A stretch of 64,000 bases of DNA from Humitalea sp050632385 (GCF_050632385.1 NZ_CP192599.1:5766001-5830000), one strand, 5' to 3'; counted from the first letter of the stretch, positions 8,372 through 17,887 are shown. Program-made: numbers and translations. The notes: generated from the letters alone by a model not told the origin.

Positions 8372-10390
8372 ATGGAAACGGTTCGCGTCGTCTGCGCGCA
8401 TGATTGCCCCGACATGTGCTCCCTGCTGGTGGAGGTCGAGAACCAGCGCGTCACACGTGTGAAGGGCGACCCCGACCAGCCCTACACGGCCGGTTTCGCC
8501 TGCGCCAAGGTCAATCGCGATGCCGAACTGGTGCATTCGCCCGAACGCCTGACCACGCCGCTCCGCCGCACTGGCCCCAAGGGCAGCGGCGCCTTCGCCC
8601 CCATTACCTGGGACGAGGCGCTGGACGAGATCGAGTCCCGCTGGAAATCCATTATCGCGGAGTCCGGCCCGCTCGCCCTGCTCGGCTACGCCTATAGCGC
8701 CCACCAGGGCCAGGTGAACCGCCACATCGTCAACGGCTTCTTCCACGCCCTGGGCAGCAGCCGGCTACAGGCGGGGACCGTCTGCGATTCCTGCTGCGAA
8801 ACCGCCTGGGACATGAGTCTGGGTCCGGTCGGCGGGGCCGATCCGGAATCGGTGGTGGATTCCGACCTCGTCATCGCCTGGGGCTGCGACCTGATGGCGG
8901 TCAACGTGCATTTCTGGGCGATGCTGGACGGGCCGCGCAAGCGCGGCGTGCAGGTCATCGTCATCGACCCGCGCCGCAGCCGCACCGCGCAGCAGGCCGA
9001 CTGGCACCTGCAGATCCGCATCGGCACCGACGCCGCACTGGCCATCGGCATCGCGCATATCCTGCTGCGCGACGGGCTGTGCGACCAGGATTACATCGCC
9101 GCCCATACCCTGGGCTTCGACGCCTGGGCGCGTGATGTCATCCCCAACTTTCCCCCCGCGCGCGTCGCCGAGATCACCGGCCTGTCCGTCGCCGATATCG
9201 AAAAGCTGGCGGCCATGTATGGCGCCGCCAAACGCGCCTTCATCCGTGTGGGTGAGGGCATGACCCGCCTCGCCGCCGGCGGCCAGGCTCTGCGGGCTGT
9301 CGTCACCCTGCCGGCGCTGACCGGCGCCTATGGCCGCCCCGGCGGCGGCGCCTTGCTGCTCACCGCCCCCTCGATGGATTTCGATTTTTCGTCGGTGCGG
9401 AAACCCTCCGGCCCCGTCACCACGCGGCTGGTGAATCAAAGCCTCCTCGGCCGCGCCCTGCTCGACACGCAGGACCCGCCCCTGCGCGCGCTCTTCGTCG
9501 CCGCCAACAACCCCGCCGTGACCTGCCCCGACGCCGTGGCCGTCCGCGCCGGCCTGTCGCGCGAGGATCTGTTCACCGTCGTCCACGACCCCTTCATGAC
9601 CGACACCGCCCGTTACGCCGACATCGTCCTGCCCGCCACGACCTATCTGGAGACGGAGGATTTCTATCGCGGCTACGGCAGCTACTGGGTGCAATACGCC
9701 CCGGCGGCGGTGCCGCCGCAGGGCGAGGCCTGGTCCAATTTTCGGCTGACCCAGACCCTGGCCCAACGCATGGGGCTGACCGATCCGCTCTTCTCCAAGA
9801 CCGAACGCGAGATCGTGCCGGCCTTCTTCCGCAACGCGACCGGCGCGATCGGCACCATCGACCCGGCCAGCCTGTTCGACCACCGCCCGGTCAAGGCCGC
9901 GCCCCCGCCCGGCCAAACCTTCGCGACCCCATCCGGCAAGCTGGAAATCTACTCCGCGACCTTGGCGGCCCAGGGCCTGCCGCCACTGCCCGACTGGCAG
10001 CCCGACGCGCAGGAGGTCGCCGACGCCGCCCGCTGGCCGCTGCGCCTGCTCACCGCGCCCGCCTATTTCCAGCCGCACACGGCCTATTCGGGCGTCGCCT
10101 TCCTACGCAAGCGGGAAGGGGAACCCTTCTGCGTCCTGCACCCCGATGACGCCGCGCGCCGCGGCCTGGTCGATGGCCAGAAGGTCCGCCTGTTCAACGA
10201 CCGCGCGACCATCACCCTGGTCCTGAAGATCGCCGACGAAACCTTGCCCGGCGTGGCCCTCGTTCCCGGCCAGCGCCCGTCATCGGAGGCGGTGGAGGGC
10301 ACCGTCAACATGCTCTGCAGCGAACGCCTGACCGACATGGGCGAAGGCGCGACCTACCAGAGCACCTTCCTGGACGTGAAGGCCGCGTAG
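8372..10390 (+). CDS. Molybdopterin-dependent oxidoreductase with N-terminal 4Fe-4S site
   Basis: 672-aa member of the DMSO-reductase/formate-dehydrogenase-type molybdopterin family. Four cysteines fit a 4Fe-4S cluster: C8, C12 and C16 in VVCAHDCPDMC, and C44 in GFACAKV. Molybdopterin-binding stretches follow (for example VIAWGCDLMAVNVHFW and the C-terminal guanine-dinucleotide-binding domain with LTAPAYFQPHTAYSG). There is no Tat or other export signal, so it is probably cytoplasmic. It ends 7 bp from the stop of the convergent panE-like gene. The substrate is unknown. It sits in the same orientation as the lyase and VOC genes and may continue their pathway. Confidence 0.9.
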   Translation: METVRVVCAHDCPDMCSLLVEVENQRVTRVKGDPDQPYTAGFACAKVNRDAELVHSPERLTTPLRRTGPKGSGAFAPITWDEALDEIESRWKSIIAESGPLALLGYAYSAHQGQVNRHIVNGFFHALGSSRLQAGTVCDSCCETAWDMSLGPVGGADPESVVDSDLVIAWGCDLMAVNVHFWAMLDGPRKRGVQVIVIDPRRSRTAQQADWHLQIRIGTDAALAIGIAHILLRDGLCDQDYIAAHTLGFDAWARDVIPNFPPARVAEITGLSVADIEKLAAMYGAAKRAFIRVGEGMTRLAAGGQALRAVVTLPALTGAYGRPGGGALLLTAPSMDFDFSSVRKPSGPVTTRLVNQSLLGRALLDTQDPPLRALFVAANNPAVTCPDAVAVRAGLSREDLFTVVHDPFMTDTARYADIVLPATTYLETEDFYRGYGSYWVQYAPAAVPPQGEAWSNFRLTQTLAQRMGLTDPLFSKTEREIVPAFFRNATGAIGTIDPASLFDHRPVKAAPPPGQTFATPSGKLEIYSATLAAQGLPPLPDWQPDAQEVADAARWPLRLLTAPAYFQPHTAYSGVAFLRKREGEPFCVLHPDDAARRGLVDGQKVRLFNDRATITLVLKIADETLPGVALVPGQRPSSEAVEGTVNMLCSERLTDMGEGATYQSTFLDVKAA

Positions 10391-10397
10391 AACCGAC

Positions 10398-11372
10398 CTA
10401 CAGCCCCAGCGCCCGGACCTTCACCCGGATCAGCGCCGCCAGCAGTTCCAGGGTCGGCATCCGCACCCCCGTCAACGCGGCCAGTTCCAGCGGCACGTTG
10501 TACAGCGAATCCGTCTCCATCGGCCGCCGCGCCAGCAGGTCCTGCAAGACGCTGGGGCGATGGGCCAGGTTCATGTTGATGCCGACGGTCCGCTCCACCT
10601 GCAAATCGGCGGTGCGGCCCAGGGCGGCGATCAGCGCCCCCGCCTCGGCCAGCACGCGGCGCGACGTCTCGATCAGCACCTCCTCCTCATGCGTCGCGCG
10701 AACCGGCGTTTCGGTCAGCACGCACATCGGCCCGGCGCTGAGGTTGAAGGCGAGTTTTTCCCAGATGCGGTCCCGGATCTTGCTGTCCACGACCACCGGC
10801 AGGCCAGCGGTTTTCAGCGCCTGCTCCAACACCCTGATGCCCGGCATGTCCGACCCATCCGGCGCGCCCAGGATGGTGGGGCGGCTGCGTGGATCGGTCA
10901 GGCGGATGGTGCCGGGTTCCGGCACGGTGCTCGCCGGCCAGGCGATGCCGCCGACGGTGCGGGCGGGGCCGATGGCCTTCCAGATGATGTCATCCGGATC
11001 CAGGCTGGGGATGCGGCGGCCATCCCATGGGCCGCCGTGGCCGTGGAAATACCACCAGGGCACGCCGTTGGTCAGGAAGGCGACGGGCGTCTCCGCCGCC
11101 AGCAGTGGTGCGATGCCCTGCGCGACGCTGGGCAGCGCCGGCGCCTTGACCGTGACGAAGACGCCATCCTGCACGCCCAACTCGCGCGGATCGTCGCTGG
11201 CATGGACGCGGACGTTGAAGGTTTCGTCACGGGTTTCGACGGTCAGGCCCTTGGCGCGGATCGCCGCCAGATGCGCGCCGCGCGCGACGACCGACACCTC
11301 GATCCCGGCCCGGGCCATGTAGCCCGCGATGAAGCCGCCGATGGCACCGGCGCCAAAAATGCAGATACGCAT
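10398..11372 (-). CDS. Ketopantoate reductase-family (PanE/ApbA) NADPH-dependent reductase
   Basis: 324 aa, with an N-terminal Rossmann motif at residues 7-13 (MRICIFGAGAIGGFIAGYMA) and a C-terminal ApbA helical domain (IWEKLAFNLSAGPMCVLTE). The family reduces 2-dehydropantoate to pantoate, but many paralogues act on other 2-keto acids, so the substrate is open. It starts 9 bp downstream of the methyltransferase stop on the same strand, consistent with an operon. Confidence 0.85.
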   Translation of the reverse strand: MRICIFGAGAIGGFIAGYMARAGIEVSVVARGAHLAAIRAKGLTVETRDETFNVRVHASDDPRELGVQDGVFVTVKAPALPSVAQGIAPLLAAETPVAFLTNGVPWWYFHGHGGPWDGRRIPSLDPDDIIWKAIGPARTVGGIAWPASTVPEPGTIRLTDPRSRPTILGAPDGSDMPGIRVLEQALKTAGLPVVVDSKIRDRIWEKLAFNLSAGPMCVLTETPVRATHEEEVLIETSRRVLAEAGALIAALGRTADLQVERTVGINMNLAHRPSVLQDLLARRPMETDSLYNVPLELAALTGVRMPTLELLAALIRVKVRALGL

Positions 11373-11381
11373 GGGTGCTCC

Positions 11382-12623
11382 TTATCGCGGCGTCAGGAAC
11401 AGGCGGTTCATCCGTTCCATCTGCCGGCGCAATTCCTCGAACTCGCGGAAGAACACTTCGCGCGACGTGCCCGTGGCCGCCATGTCGTCGGCGATCTCGC
11501 CAATCGTGCGAACCCCGTCGATGCGGCCAAAGATCGCGCGCGCCAGGCGCGGCAGCGGCAGCGGCACGCGCAAGCCGTCGAAGGTGACCGTCAGTACATT
11601 GTCGGCCGGCAGGCCGCGCGCGATCGTCGGCCCCTCGTTTTCGCGCAGGCGCGGCACACCCGCCGGGTCGGACCAGTCCGGCTCGGCCACCTCGTCCTCG
11701 GCGCGGGTGCAGTAGGCGACGTGGATGCCCATGTTGCCGGTCAGTGCCTCGGCCAGCGCCGCACGCGCGATCGGGTCCATCCCGGCGGTGCGCGCCCGCA
11801 GTCGTACATCCGGCAGCCAGGTATCGGGGTCGTAGCGCACCGGTTCCACCAGGCAGCGCAGCCGCAGGCCCGCGCCCTCGATCAGCGCCGCCAGTTCCGG
11901 CACGGTATAGGCTCGGTCGCGCGGATTCAGCAGAAGGTCATACAGCCCCGCATCGCCGCCCTTGATGTGGTCGGTGATCCAGGGGTTGCGCTTCAGCCAG
12001 GCGGTGTCCGGCAAATGCTTCCAGACGCGGCGGGCGATATCCACGCGCGCGGGGGGGGATTCGGTGGCTGGCGCCAGCATCCGCAGCGCGTCCTGCAGCA
12101 TGTAGACGCCCGTGCGCCCATGCGGCGCATAGACCATCAGCCCGATGCCACCCCCCGGCGCCAGCGACCCCGCCAGCGCCGCCAACCCGGCGGCCGGATC
12201 CGGCAAATGATGCAGCACGCCGCAGCAATCGATGTAGTCGAAGGCACCCAATCCCAGCGTCGGCAGGTCGAGCAGCGAGCCCTCGACAAAGCGGATATTG
12301 TCCAGCCGCCGCACCTCGGCCCGCGCCATCGCGATTTTCCGCGCGGCCCCCGACCGGTCCAGCCAGGTCACATCCCCCGGCCGCCCGCGCCAGGCCATCT
12401 GCTGCGCCAGCATCATCGTGCCATCGCCCGACCCACCGCCCGCGACCAGCGCGCGCAGCGGCTGGGACGCCGGGCGCCGCGCGCCAAAAATCCAATGGTC
12501 TACCTCGGCGAGGTGCGAGGGGCTGCCGATGACCAGGCGCTTGGCCTCGTCCTTCGGGTCCCGCAACGGGTAGGGATAGGCCTCGTATTGGTTGGCGAGG
12601 GCGGTATCGGCGGCATCGGTCAT
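11382..12623 (-). CDS. Class I SAM-dependent methyltransferase with C-terminal extra domain
   Basis: 413 aa. The start at 12623 (MTDAADTALANQYEAYPYPL) is chosen over a longer upstream frame because it gives the conserved family N-terminus. Motif I for SAM binding is LVAGGGSGDGTMML at about residues 59-72, and a CGVLHHLPDP block lies downstream. The last 90 or so residues form a separate segment (IDGVRTIGEIADDMAAT) resembling a small PqqD- or HTH-like domain. The methyl acceptor cannot be deduced. It is followed at 9 bp by the reductase gene and preceded by the 24-aa membrane peptide gene. Confidence 0.85.
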   Translation of the reverse strand: MTDAADTALANQYEAYPYPLRDPKDEAKRLVIGSPSHLAEVDHWIFGARRPASQPLRALVAGGGSGDGTMMLAQQMAWRGRPGDVTWLDRSGAARKIAMARAEVRRLDNIRFVEGSLLDLPTLGLGAFDYIDCCGVLHHLPDPAAGLAALAGSLAPGGGIGLMVYAPHGRTGVYMLQDALRMLAPATESPPARVDIARRVWKHLPDTAWLKRNPWITDHIKGGDAGLYDLLLNPRDRAYTVPELAALIEGAGLRLRCLVEPVRYDPDTWLPDVRLRARTAGMDPIARAALAEALTGNMGIHVAYCTRAEDEVAEPDWSDPAGVPRLRENEGPTIARGLPADNVLTVTFDGLRVPLPLPRLARAIFGRIDGVRTIGEIADDMAATGTSREVFFREFEELRRQMERMNRLFLTPR

Positions 12624-12669
12624 GCCCGCGTGGTGCCGCAACCGGCGCCGCGCGTCGAGGGGGGTGCCC

Positions 12670-12744
12670 TCAGCGGATGCCGAGGAAGCCCAGGATCGCC
12701 ACGACGATGACCACAAGACCGACGATGTAGATGATGCTGTTCAT
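12670..12744 (-). CDS. 24-residue single-pass membrane peptide
   Basis: A very short reading frame: ATG at 12744, TGA at 12670. The product is MNSIIYIVGLVVIVVAILGF followed by LGIR, which is almost entirely one transmembrane helix with a positively charged C-terminal residue. A clean ribosome-binding site (AAAGGAA) sits about 8 bases before the ATG. Near-identical tiny peptides occur as unannotated or 'hypothetical' genes in other alphaproteobacteria, as far as I recall. It lies between the methyltransferase start and the end of the phosphonate-type permease. Function unknown. Confidence 0.65.
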   Translation of the reverse strand: MNSIIYIVGLVVIVVAILGFLGIR

Positions 12745-12802
12745 GGCGGGGTTCCTTTGACCTGAACCCCGTCAACGCGGCATCCCGGCAAGGGTTGCAT
12801 GC

Positions 12803-14524
12803 CTATCTGCGCCGCCAACCCTGCGTCGTCCGGTCGATCACGGCCGATACGCCGACCTGCGCGATTTTCACCGACAGCGCCACGGCCAGGATGACGCAGG
12901 CCATGGCGGCGGCGGCACTGGACTGCCCCGCCTCATCCATCTGCACCGCCGCGACGGCCGCCGGCTTGAAGTCCGGGCCATAGAGGAAGATCACCGCACT
13001 GACCGTCGTCATCGCATTGACGAAAATATACGCCGAGATCTCCAGCACCGCCGGCAGGCACATCGGCACGGTGACGCGGCCAAAGGTGGTCCAGACCGGG
13101 ACCTTGAGGCTGGCGGAAGCCGCCTCGAACTCCGGGTCCAGCTGGCGGAGCGCGGTGGTCGCGGTCAGGTGCCCGACCGTCCAGAAATGCACCACGCTGT
13201 TCAACGCCAGGATCGCCAGGGTGCCATACAGGACGTTCAGCGGATTGGCCGGATGGTTGAAGAACAGGATATAGGCCAGCCCCAGCACCAGCCCCGGGAT
13301 CGCCAGCGGCGCCGTCACCAGCAGGCCCACCGCGCCGCGCAAGAACCCCGCCTGCGGCGTGCGCGCCACCAGCCAGGCGATGACAAAGATCACCGGCGTG
13401 CCCACCGCCGCCGCCCAGGCCGCCATCTTGACCGAGGTCCAGACCGACCCCCAGCCCGCCGTGTCGAAACGCCCGAAATCGTAGTTGTCCCAGGTCAGCG
13501 CGAGGTTCCACGGCCAGAACCGGATCAGGCTGGACCAGAAGGCGGTGCCGACCACCGCCAGCAACAACCCCGCGATACCCAGGCAGGCCAGCAACAGCGG
13601 CAGGTCGCGCCACAGCCGGGCTTTTGGCACATAGGCCACCGCGCGGCCGGTCATGGTGGCCGCCCGGCGCCTCGTGGCCCAGCGTTCCAGCGCGAAGGCG
13701 ACCAGCGCCGGCACCAGAAGTACGATCCCGACCACCGCGCCCATGTTGAAATTCTGCTGGCCGACGACCTGCTTGTAGACATCGGTCGCCAGCACGTTGA
13801 ACGACCCGCCGATCACCTTGGGGATGCCGAAATCGGTCACCACCATGGTGAAGACCACGACCGAGGCCGAGACCAACCCATATCCCGCCCCCGGCAAGGT
13901 CACGGTCAGGAACGTCCGGACCCGCCCGGCCCGCAGCACCTCCGCGGCCTCATACAGCCGCCCATCCGCTGTCGCGAGCGCCACCGCCAGGATGATCGCC
14001 GCATGCGGAAAACACGCAAAGACCTGCGCCACGACGATGCCGACGGGGCCATAGATCGTGCCGCCAAACAGCCAGGCCTTCAGCAGCCCCTGGTTGCCGA
14101 ACAAGGTGATCAGCGCCAGCGCCGGCAGTAGCGACGGCGCCAGCACCGGCACCATCATCACCGCGCGAAACGCGCCCCGCCCCGGCATCCGGCTGCGCGT
14201 CAGCCCATAGGCATAGACGAAGGCCAGCGGCACCACGACCACCGTCGCGACGGCCGCCGTCCACAGGCTGTTCCAGGCCGATACCGCCAGGGTCGGCGTG
14301 GTGACATAGACGGTGAAATTGGCCAGCCCGACCCAGGCGCCATCGGCATCCTGGAACGCCCGCACCAGCAGCATCGCCATCGGCGCCGCCAGCACCACCA
14401 CCATCGCGACCCCGGCCAGCGCCAGGGTCCAGCGCATCAACCGCTGGTCGGGCGCCAGGCTGCGGACCACCGGCGCGCCGCGTGCGCTGGGCGACAGGAC
14501 GATGGCGCTGCCGCCTTCAGGCAT
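12803..14524 (-). CDS. Putative 2-aminoethylphosphonate ABC transporter permease (double-length)
   Basis: 573-aa inner-membrane permease with two consecutive BPD_transp_1-type halves, as in ThiP/FbpB/PhnU2-type proteins. An EAA-type loop is seen in each half (around LYEAAEVLRAGRVRTFLTVT and LDPEFEAASASLKVPVWTTF). The start at 14524 (MPEGGSAIVLSP) overlaps the upstream ATPase stop by 8 bp. The longer frame upstream would lie wholly inside the ATPase gene. It is the third gene of the SBP-ATPase-permease operon. The substrate assignment rests on the binding protein. Confidence 0.85.
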   Translation of the reverse strand: MPEGGSAIVLSPSARGAPVVRSLAPDQRLMRWTLALAGVAMVVVLAAPMAMLLVRAFQDADGAWVGLANFTVYVTTPTLAVSAWNSLWTAAVATVVVVPLAFVYAYGLTRSRMPGRGAFRAVMMVPVLAPSLLPALALITLFGNQGLLKAWLFGGTIYGPVGIVVAQVFACFPHAAIILAVALATADGRLYEAAEVLRAGRVRTFLTVTLPGAGYGLVSASVVVFTMVVTDFGIPKVIGGSFNVLATDVYKQVVGQQNFNMGAVVGIVLLVPALVAFALERWATRRRAATMTGRAVAYVPKARLWRDLPLLLACLGIAGLLLAVVGTAFWSSLIRFWPWNLALTWDNYDFGRFDTAGWGSVWTSVKMAAWAAAVGTPVIFVIAWLVARTPQAGFLRGAVGLLVTAPLAIPGLVLGLAYILFFNHPANPLNVLYGTLAILALNSVVHFWTVGHLTATTALRQLDPEFEAASASLKVPVWTTFGRVTVPMCLPAVLEISAYIFVNAMTTVSAVIFLYGPDFKPAAVAAVQMDEAGQSSAAAAMACVILAVALSVKIAQVGVSAVIDRTTQGWRRR

Positions 14525-15623
14525 CGGTCGGAAAGACCAGCATCCGTGCCGGCGGGATCGACACCCCGACCCGCGCGCCGGGCAATGCCCCGATCTCGCG
14601 CAACTCATCCGGGCTGGCCTCGGCCTCCAGCAGCAGCCGCCCATCGGACAGGCCCAGGCGGCAGACCGGGCCGAGGTATTCCAGCCCCGTCACCTCGGCC
14701 GACAGCGGCCCGCCGGTCGCGGCCGACAGGCGCACATCCTCCGGCCGCACAAACACCTTGACCGCCGTGCCGACCGGCGCGGGCGGCGGGGCAGGGATCA
14801 GATGGCCGTCCGCGGTGCGCAGGCCACCCATCTCCACCACCGCATCAAAATGGCTGCTGCGGCCGACGAAGCCGGCGACGAAGGCCGAGGCCGGGCGGCG
14901 ATACACCGCCTCCGGCGTGCCGACCTGTTCGATGCGGCCGGCGTTCATCACCACGATGCGGTCGGCGATGGCCATCGCCTCTTCCTGGTCATGCGTCACC
15001 ATGATGGTGGTGACACCCAGCCGGCGTTGCAGCGCGCGAATCTCCTGCCGCAGATGCTGGCGCACCTGCGCATCCAGCGCCGACAGCGGTTCGTCCAGCA
15101 GCAGCAGCCCAGGTTCGGGCGCCAGGGCGCGGGCCAGCGCCACGCGCTGCTGCTGCCCGCCCGACAATTGCGCCGGAAACTTCTGAGCCTGCTCGGCCAG
15201 CCCCACCAGCGCCAGCAATTCGATCACCCGGTCCTGCCGCCGTGCCTTGGGCCATAGCGCGCCGCGCAGCCCGTAGCCGACGTTGGCCGCGATCGAAAGA
15301 TTGGGGAACAGCGCATAGCTTTGGAACACGATGCCAAAGTCGCGCGCCGAGGGCGGCAGCCCCGTGATGTCCCGCCCGCCCTGGGTGATCCGCCCCTCGC
15401 TGGCCGGATCCAGCCCCGCGATCGCGCGCAGCAGCGTGGTCTTGCCGCAGCCGGACGGCCCCAGGAAGCACACAAGCTCCGCGGCCATCACCGACAACGA
15501 CACGTCGCGCAGCGCGGCAAAGGCACCGAACCGCTTGGACAGATGGTCCACCACCAGATAGGGCGCGCCGACGATCGGCGGCGCCGCCCCCTGCATCAAC
15601 CGGCTTCGGGCGATGAGGCTCAT
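14517..15623 (-). CDS. Putative 2-aminoethylphosphonate ABC transporter ATPase
   Basis: 368-aa ATPase of the PotA/FbpC/PhnT2 type. Walker A GPSGCGKTTLL is at residues 55-65, signature LSGGQQQRVALARAL, Walker B LLLLDEPLSALD, H-loop VTHDQEEAM, and a C-terminal TOBE-like regulatory domain. Start 15623 (MSLIARSRLM) is 8 bp after the binding-protein stop. An alternative upstream start at 15671 would overlap that gene. It forms one operon with its neighbours on both sides. Confidence 0.88.
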   Translation of the reverse strand: MSLIARSRLMQGAAPPIVGAPYLVVDHLSKRFGAFAALRDVSLSVMAAELVCFLGPSGCGKTTLLRAIAGLDPASEGRITQGGRDITGLPPSARDFGIVFQSYALFPNLSIAANVGYGLRGALWPKARRQDRVIELLALVGLAEQAQKFPAQLSGGQQQRVALARALAPEPGLLLLDEPLSALDAQVRQHLRQEIRALQRRLGVTTIMVTHDQEEAMAIADRIVVMNAGRIEQVGTPEAVYRRPASAFVAGFVGRSSHFDAVVEMGGLRTADGHLIPAPPPAPVGTAVKVFVRPEDVRLSAATGGPLSAEVTGLEYLGPVCRLGLSDGRLLLEAEASPDELREIGALPGARVGVSIPPARMLVFPTDA

Positions 15624-15631
15624 GCCCGGCG

Positions 15632-16660
15632 TCAGCGCGGCGCCGACTTGCCGTCGAAGCGTGTCGTCCATTCGCGCAGGATGCGCTCCCGATCCGCCGC
15701 CACCGCCGAGAAATCGGCCGACACCATGCGGGCCGCGAATTCCGGCGGATAATTCTGCACCGTCGGCACCACGCCGGGCAGCGCCAGCAGCGCGAAGAAG
15801 CGGCCGTATTGTTCCATCGCGGCGCGAGAGACGGCGAAATCGGCCAGGCGCCGCGCGGCATCCAGGTTGCGGCTGCCGCGCACCAGCGCGGTCGCCTCCA
15901 GGTCGAAGCCGACGCCATCGGTCGGGATGATCACCTCGATCGGCGCGCCCTGGTTGCGCAGGGTCACGGCGCGCATGTCGAAGGACAGGCCGACGCCATA
16001 TTCGCCGCGCGCCGCGTTGTTGCAGGGCGCGCTGCCGCTATGGGTATAGACCTGGATGTTGTTGTGCAGGGCGGTCATGAACTCCCAGGCCCGCGCCTCG
16101 CCCATGGTGACGATCCAGCCCGCGATGGTCAGGAAGCCGGTGCCGCTGCTGGCCGGGTTCGGCATCACCACCTGGCCGCGAAAGGCCGGGTTCAGCATAT
16201 CCGCCCAGGCGGTCGGGCGCGGCAGGTTGCGCTGCTGCGCCACCACCGTGTTGAAACAGATGGCGGAGACAAAGGCATCCATGCCCGTCCAGGTCATCGG
16301 GCTGCGGTCGCTGCGCATGTTCGGCCGCAGCGCATCGGCGCCGGCGGGCGTATAGGGTTCCAGCATGTCCAGCCCCTGCATCTGCAGGATGGAGAAGACC
16401 GACAGGCCCCAGATCATGTCGGCCCGCGGATTGGCGCGTTCGGCCAGGAGACGCGCGGTGATGACGCCGGTGCTGTCGCGCACCCAGGCGACCTCGACAC
16501 CCGGCACCGCGGCTTCCGCGGCGGCCTTCAGCGGGCCGAGCTGTTCGTTTTCCAGCGCGGTATAGACGGTGACCCGGGTGCGCGGCTGCGCCTCGGCGGC
16601 GGGCGCCGCGAACAGCAGGGCCGACGCAAGCGTGGCGAGGCAGGCGAGGCGACGACGCAT
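15632..16660 (-). CDS. Putative 2-aminoethylphosphonate ABC transporter substrate-binding protein
   Basis: 342 aa with a clear signal peptide (MRRRLACLATLASALLFAAP, cleavage after AEA at about residue 24), so it is periplasmic. The mature protein matches the family annotated as 2-aminoethylphosphonate binding (PhnS2-like): VTVYTALENEQLGPLK, WVRDSTGVITARLLAE and VMPNPASSGTGFLTIAGW are characteristic blocks. The ATG at 16660 is preferred to the GTG at 16681 because AAGGAAAT lies just before it. First gene of the operon. No phosphonatase or transaminase gene is nearby, so the true ligand (phosphonate, iron or other) is an inference from the family. Confidence 0.87.
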   Translation of the reverse strand: MRRRLACLATLASALLFAAPAAEAQPRTRVTVYTALENEQLGPLKAAAEAAVPGVEVAWVRDSTGVITARLLAERANPRADMIWGLSVFSILQMQGLDMLEPYTPAGADALRPNMRSDRSPMTWTGMDAFVSAICFNTVVAQQRNLPRPTAWADMLNPAFRGQVVMPNPASSGTGFLTIAGWIVTMGEARAWEFMTALHNNIQVYTHSGSAPCNNAARGEYGVGLSFDMRAVTLRNQGAPIEVIIPTDGVGFDLEATALVRGSRNLDAARRLADFAVSRAAMEQYGRFFALLALPGVVPTVQNYPPEFAARMVSADFSAVAADRERILREWTTRFDGKSAPR

Positions 16661-16930
16661 CCGGAATTTCCTTAATTGCACGGGCCACAGGCGGGCGACG
16701 ATGCCCTAGCGTGCCGGTCGCGGCAGTTTTGTGACAAGATGGATTCGGTTCCGTGACGCGTCCGTTCCGGCCGGTTCCGCCTGCTTTTCAGGCAGGTCGG
16801 CGCAAAGCCGGGCGGCGGCGGCCCGCGCGGTTAACCCACAGGCGGCCGCATAGGTCTTCCACAGGCGGGGATGACCAAGAAAACAAATTAAAACAGATGG
16901 ATAAAATCCATTCCTGAGCAGTTCCCCGAA
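16661..16930. promoter_or_regulatory. 270-bp gap before the phosphonate-type operon, with small palindrome
   Basis: No gene seen. It holds an AT-rich patch (about 16879-16912) with a perfect 6-3-6 palindrome ATGGAT-AAA-ATCCAT (16897-16911), which could be an operator. CCACAG motifs at 16836 and 16859 (and two more just inside the next gene at 16948 and 16960) give the region a repeated look. The promoter of the reverse-strand transporter operon should lie here but cannot be fixed by eye. Confidence 0.3.
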
Positions 16931-17887
16931 CTACGGAGCAAGCTCACCCACAGAGTTCTCCACAGGCGCCATGGCCAGGATCGCGGCCGCCAGATCCTCC
17001 CCCGCCCAGCCGACCGACTTGAACACGGTCACCTCCTGCGGCGTCTGCCGACCTGGGTGCAGGCCGCGGCACAGGTCCGCCAGGTCGGCGACGACATGGG
17101 TGGCGGTGATCGCGCCTTCGGCGATCGCCTGCAGGATGTCGCCGGCCTCCGCCAGCGCGCCGTCGCGCGTGTCCACCACCAGGGTCGCGCGCGCCAGCAG
17201 CGCCGCATCGCTTTCGCGCATGTCGGGGCGGTAGGCGCCGACCAGGTCGATATGCGTGCCTGGGCTGACCGTGGCACCCAGGATCAGCGGCGCGGTCGCC
17301 AGGGTGGCGGCCGCGACGATGTCGAAATCGGCGGGATTGGGGCTGATCGTCGCGCGCGCGGGCAGGCCGGATGCGCGCAAGGTCTCGGCCAGGTGCGGGC
17401 CGTTGACGCCGCCGGGGGTCCAGATGGCGATATCCGCCAGCGGGAAGCGATGGGCATAGGCCTCGGCCAGCGCATGCGCGACGCGCCCGGCGCCCAGCAG
17501 CAACAGCCGCCGGCTGTCGGGGCGGGCCAGGTAGCCGGCCGCCAGCACGCTGGCCGCGGCCGTCCGCCGGTCGGTCAGCGCCGCGCCGTCGAGCAGCGCG
17601 ACCGGCGCGCCCGTCGCCCCGTCGCTCAACAAATAGGCGGCATGGACGGCCGGCAGGCCGCGTTGCCCATTCCCCGGCGCGACATGGACGATCTTCACCC
17701 CGGTGAAGCCAGCCGACGACCAGGCAGGCATCAGCAGCAGCGTGGTCACCCGCCCATCCGGCTGCGGCACCGCGTGGCGATGCCGCAGCGGCGCCGTGCA
17801 ACCGGTGCGGAACATGGAGCGGAGCGCCGCTTCCAGCGGCCCCCAGGGCAGGCGTGCGGCCACGGCCGCGGCATCGAGCATGATCAT
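16931..17887 (-). CDS. Ornithine cyclodeaminase/mu-crystallin family protein
   Basis: About 318 aa from the ATG at 17887 (MIMLDAAAVAARLPWGPLEA). Starts at 17881, 17902 and 17926 are also possible, so the N-terminus is uncertain. Family features are an NAD(P)-binding region (LLLLGAGRVAHALAEAYAHR) and the substrate-side block TLLLMPAWSSAGFTGVKIVH. Members cyclise ornithine to proline or act as ketimine reductases or amino-acid dehydrogenases. It is divergent from an amino-acid ABC transporter operon, which supports a role in amino-acid metabolism. Confidence 0.85.
   Translation of the reverse strand: MIMLDAAAVAARLPWGPLEAALRSMFRTGCTAPLRHRHAVPQPDGRVTTLLLMPAWSSAGFTGVKIVHVAPGNGQRGLPAVHAAYLLSDGATGAPVALLDGAALTDRRTAAASVLAAGYLARPDSRRLLLLGAGRVAHALAEAYAHRFPLADIAIWTPGGVNGPHLAETLRASGLPARATISPNPADFDIVAAATLATAPLILGATVSPGTHIDLVGAYRPDMRESDAALLARATLVVDTRDGALAEAGDILQAIAEGAITATHVVADLADLCRGLHPGRQTPQEVTVFKSVGWAGEDLAAAILAMAPVENSVGELAP

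Noticed and set aside
16836..16965. Four CCACAG motifs near an AT-rich patch, resembling an origin with DnaA boxes
   Set aside because: The TTAT half of the DnaA box is missing in all four and no origin-linked genes are nearby; more likely chance plus an operator.
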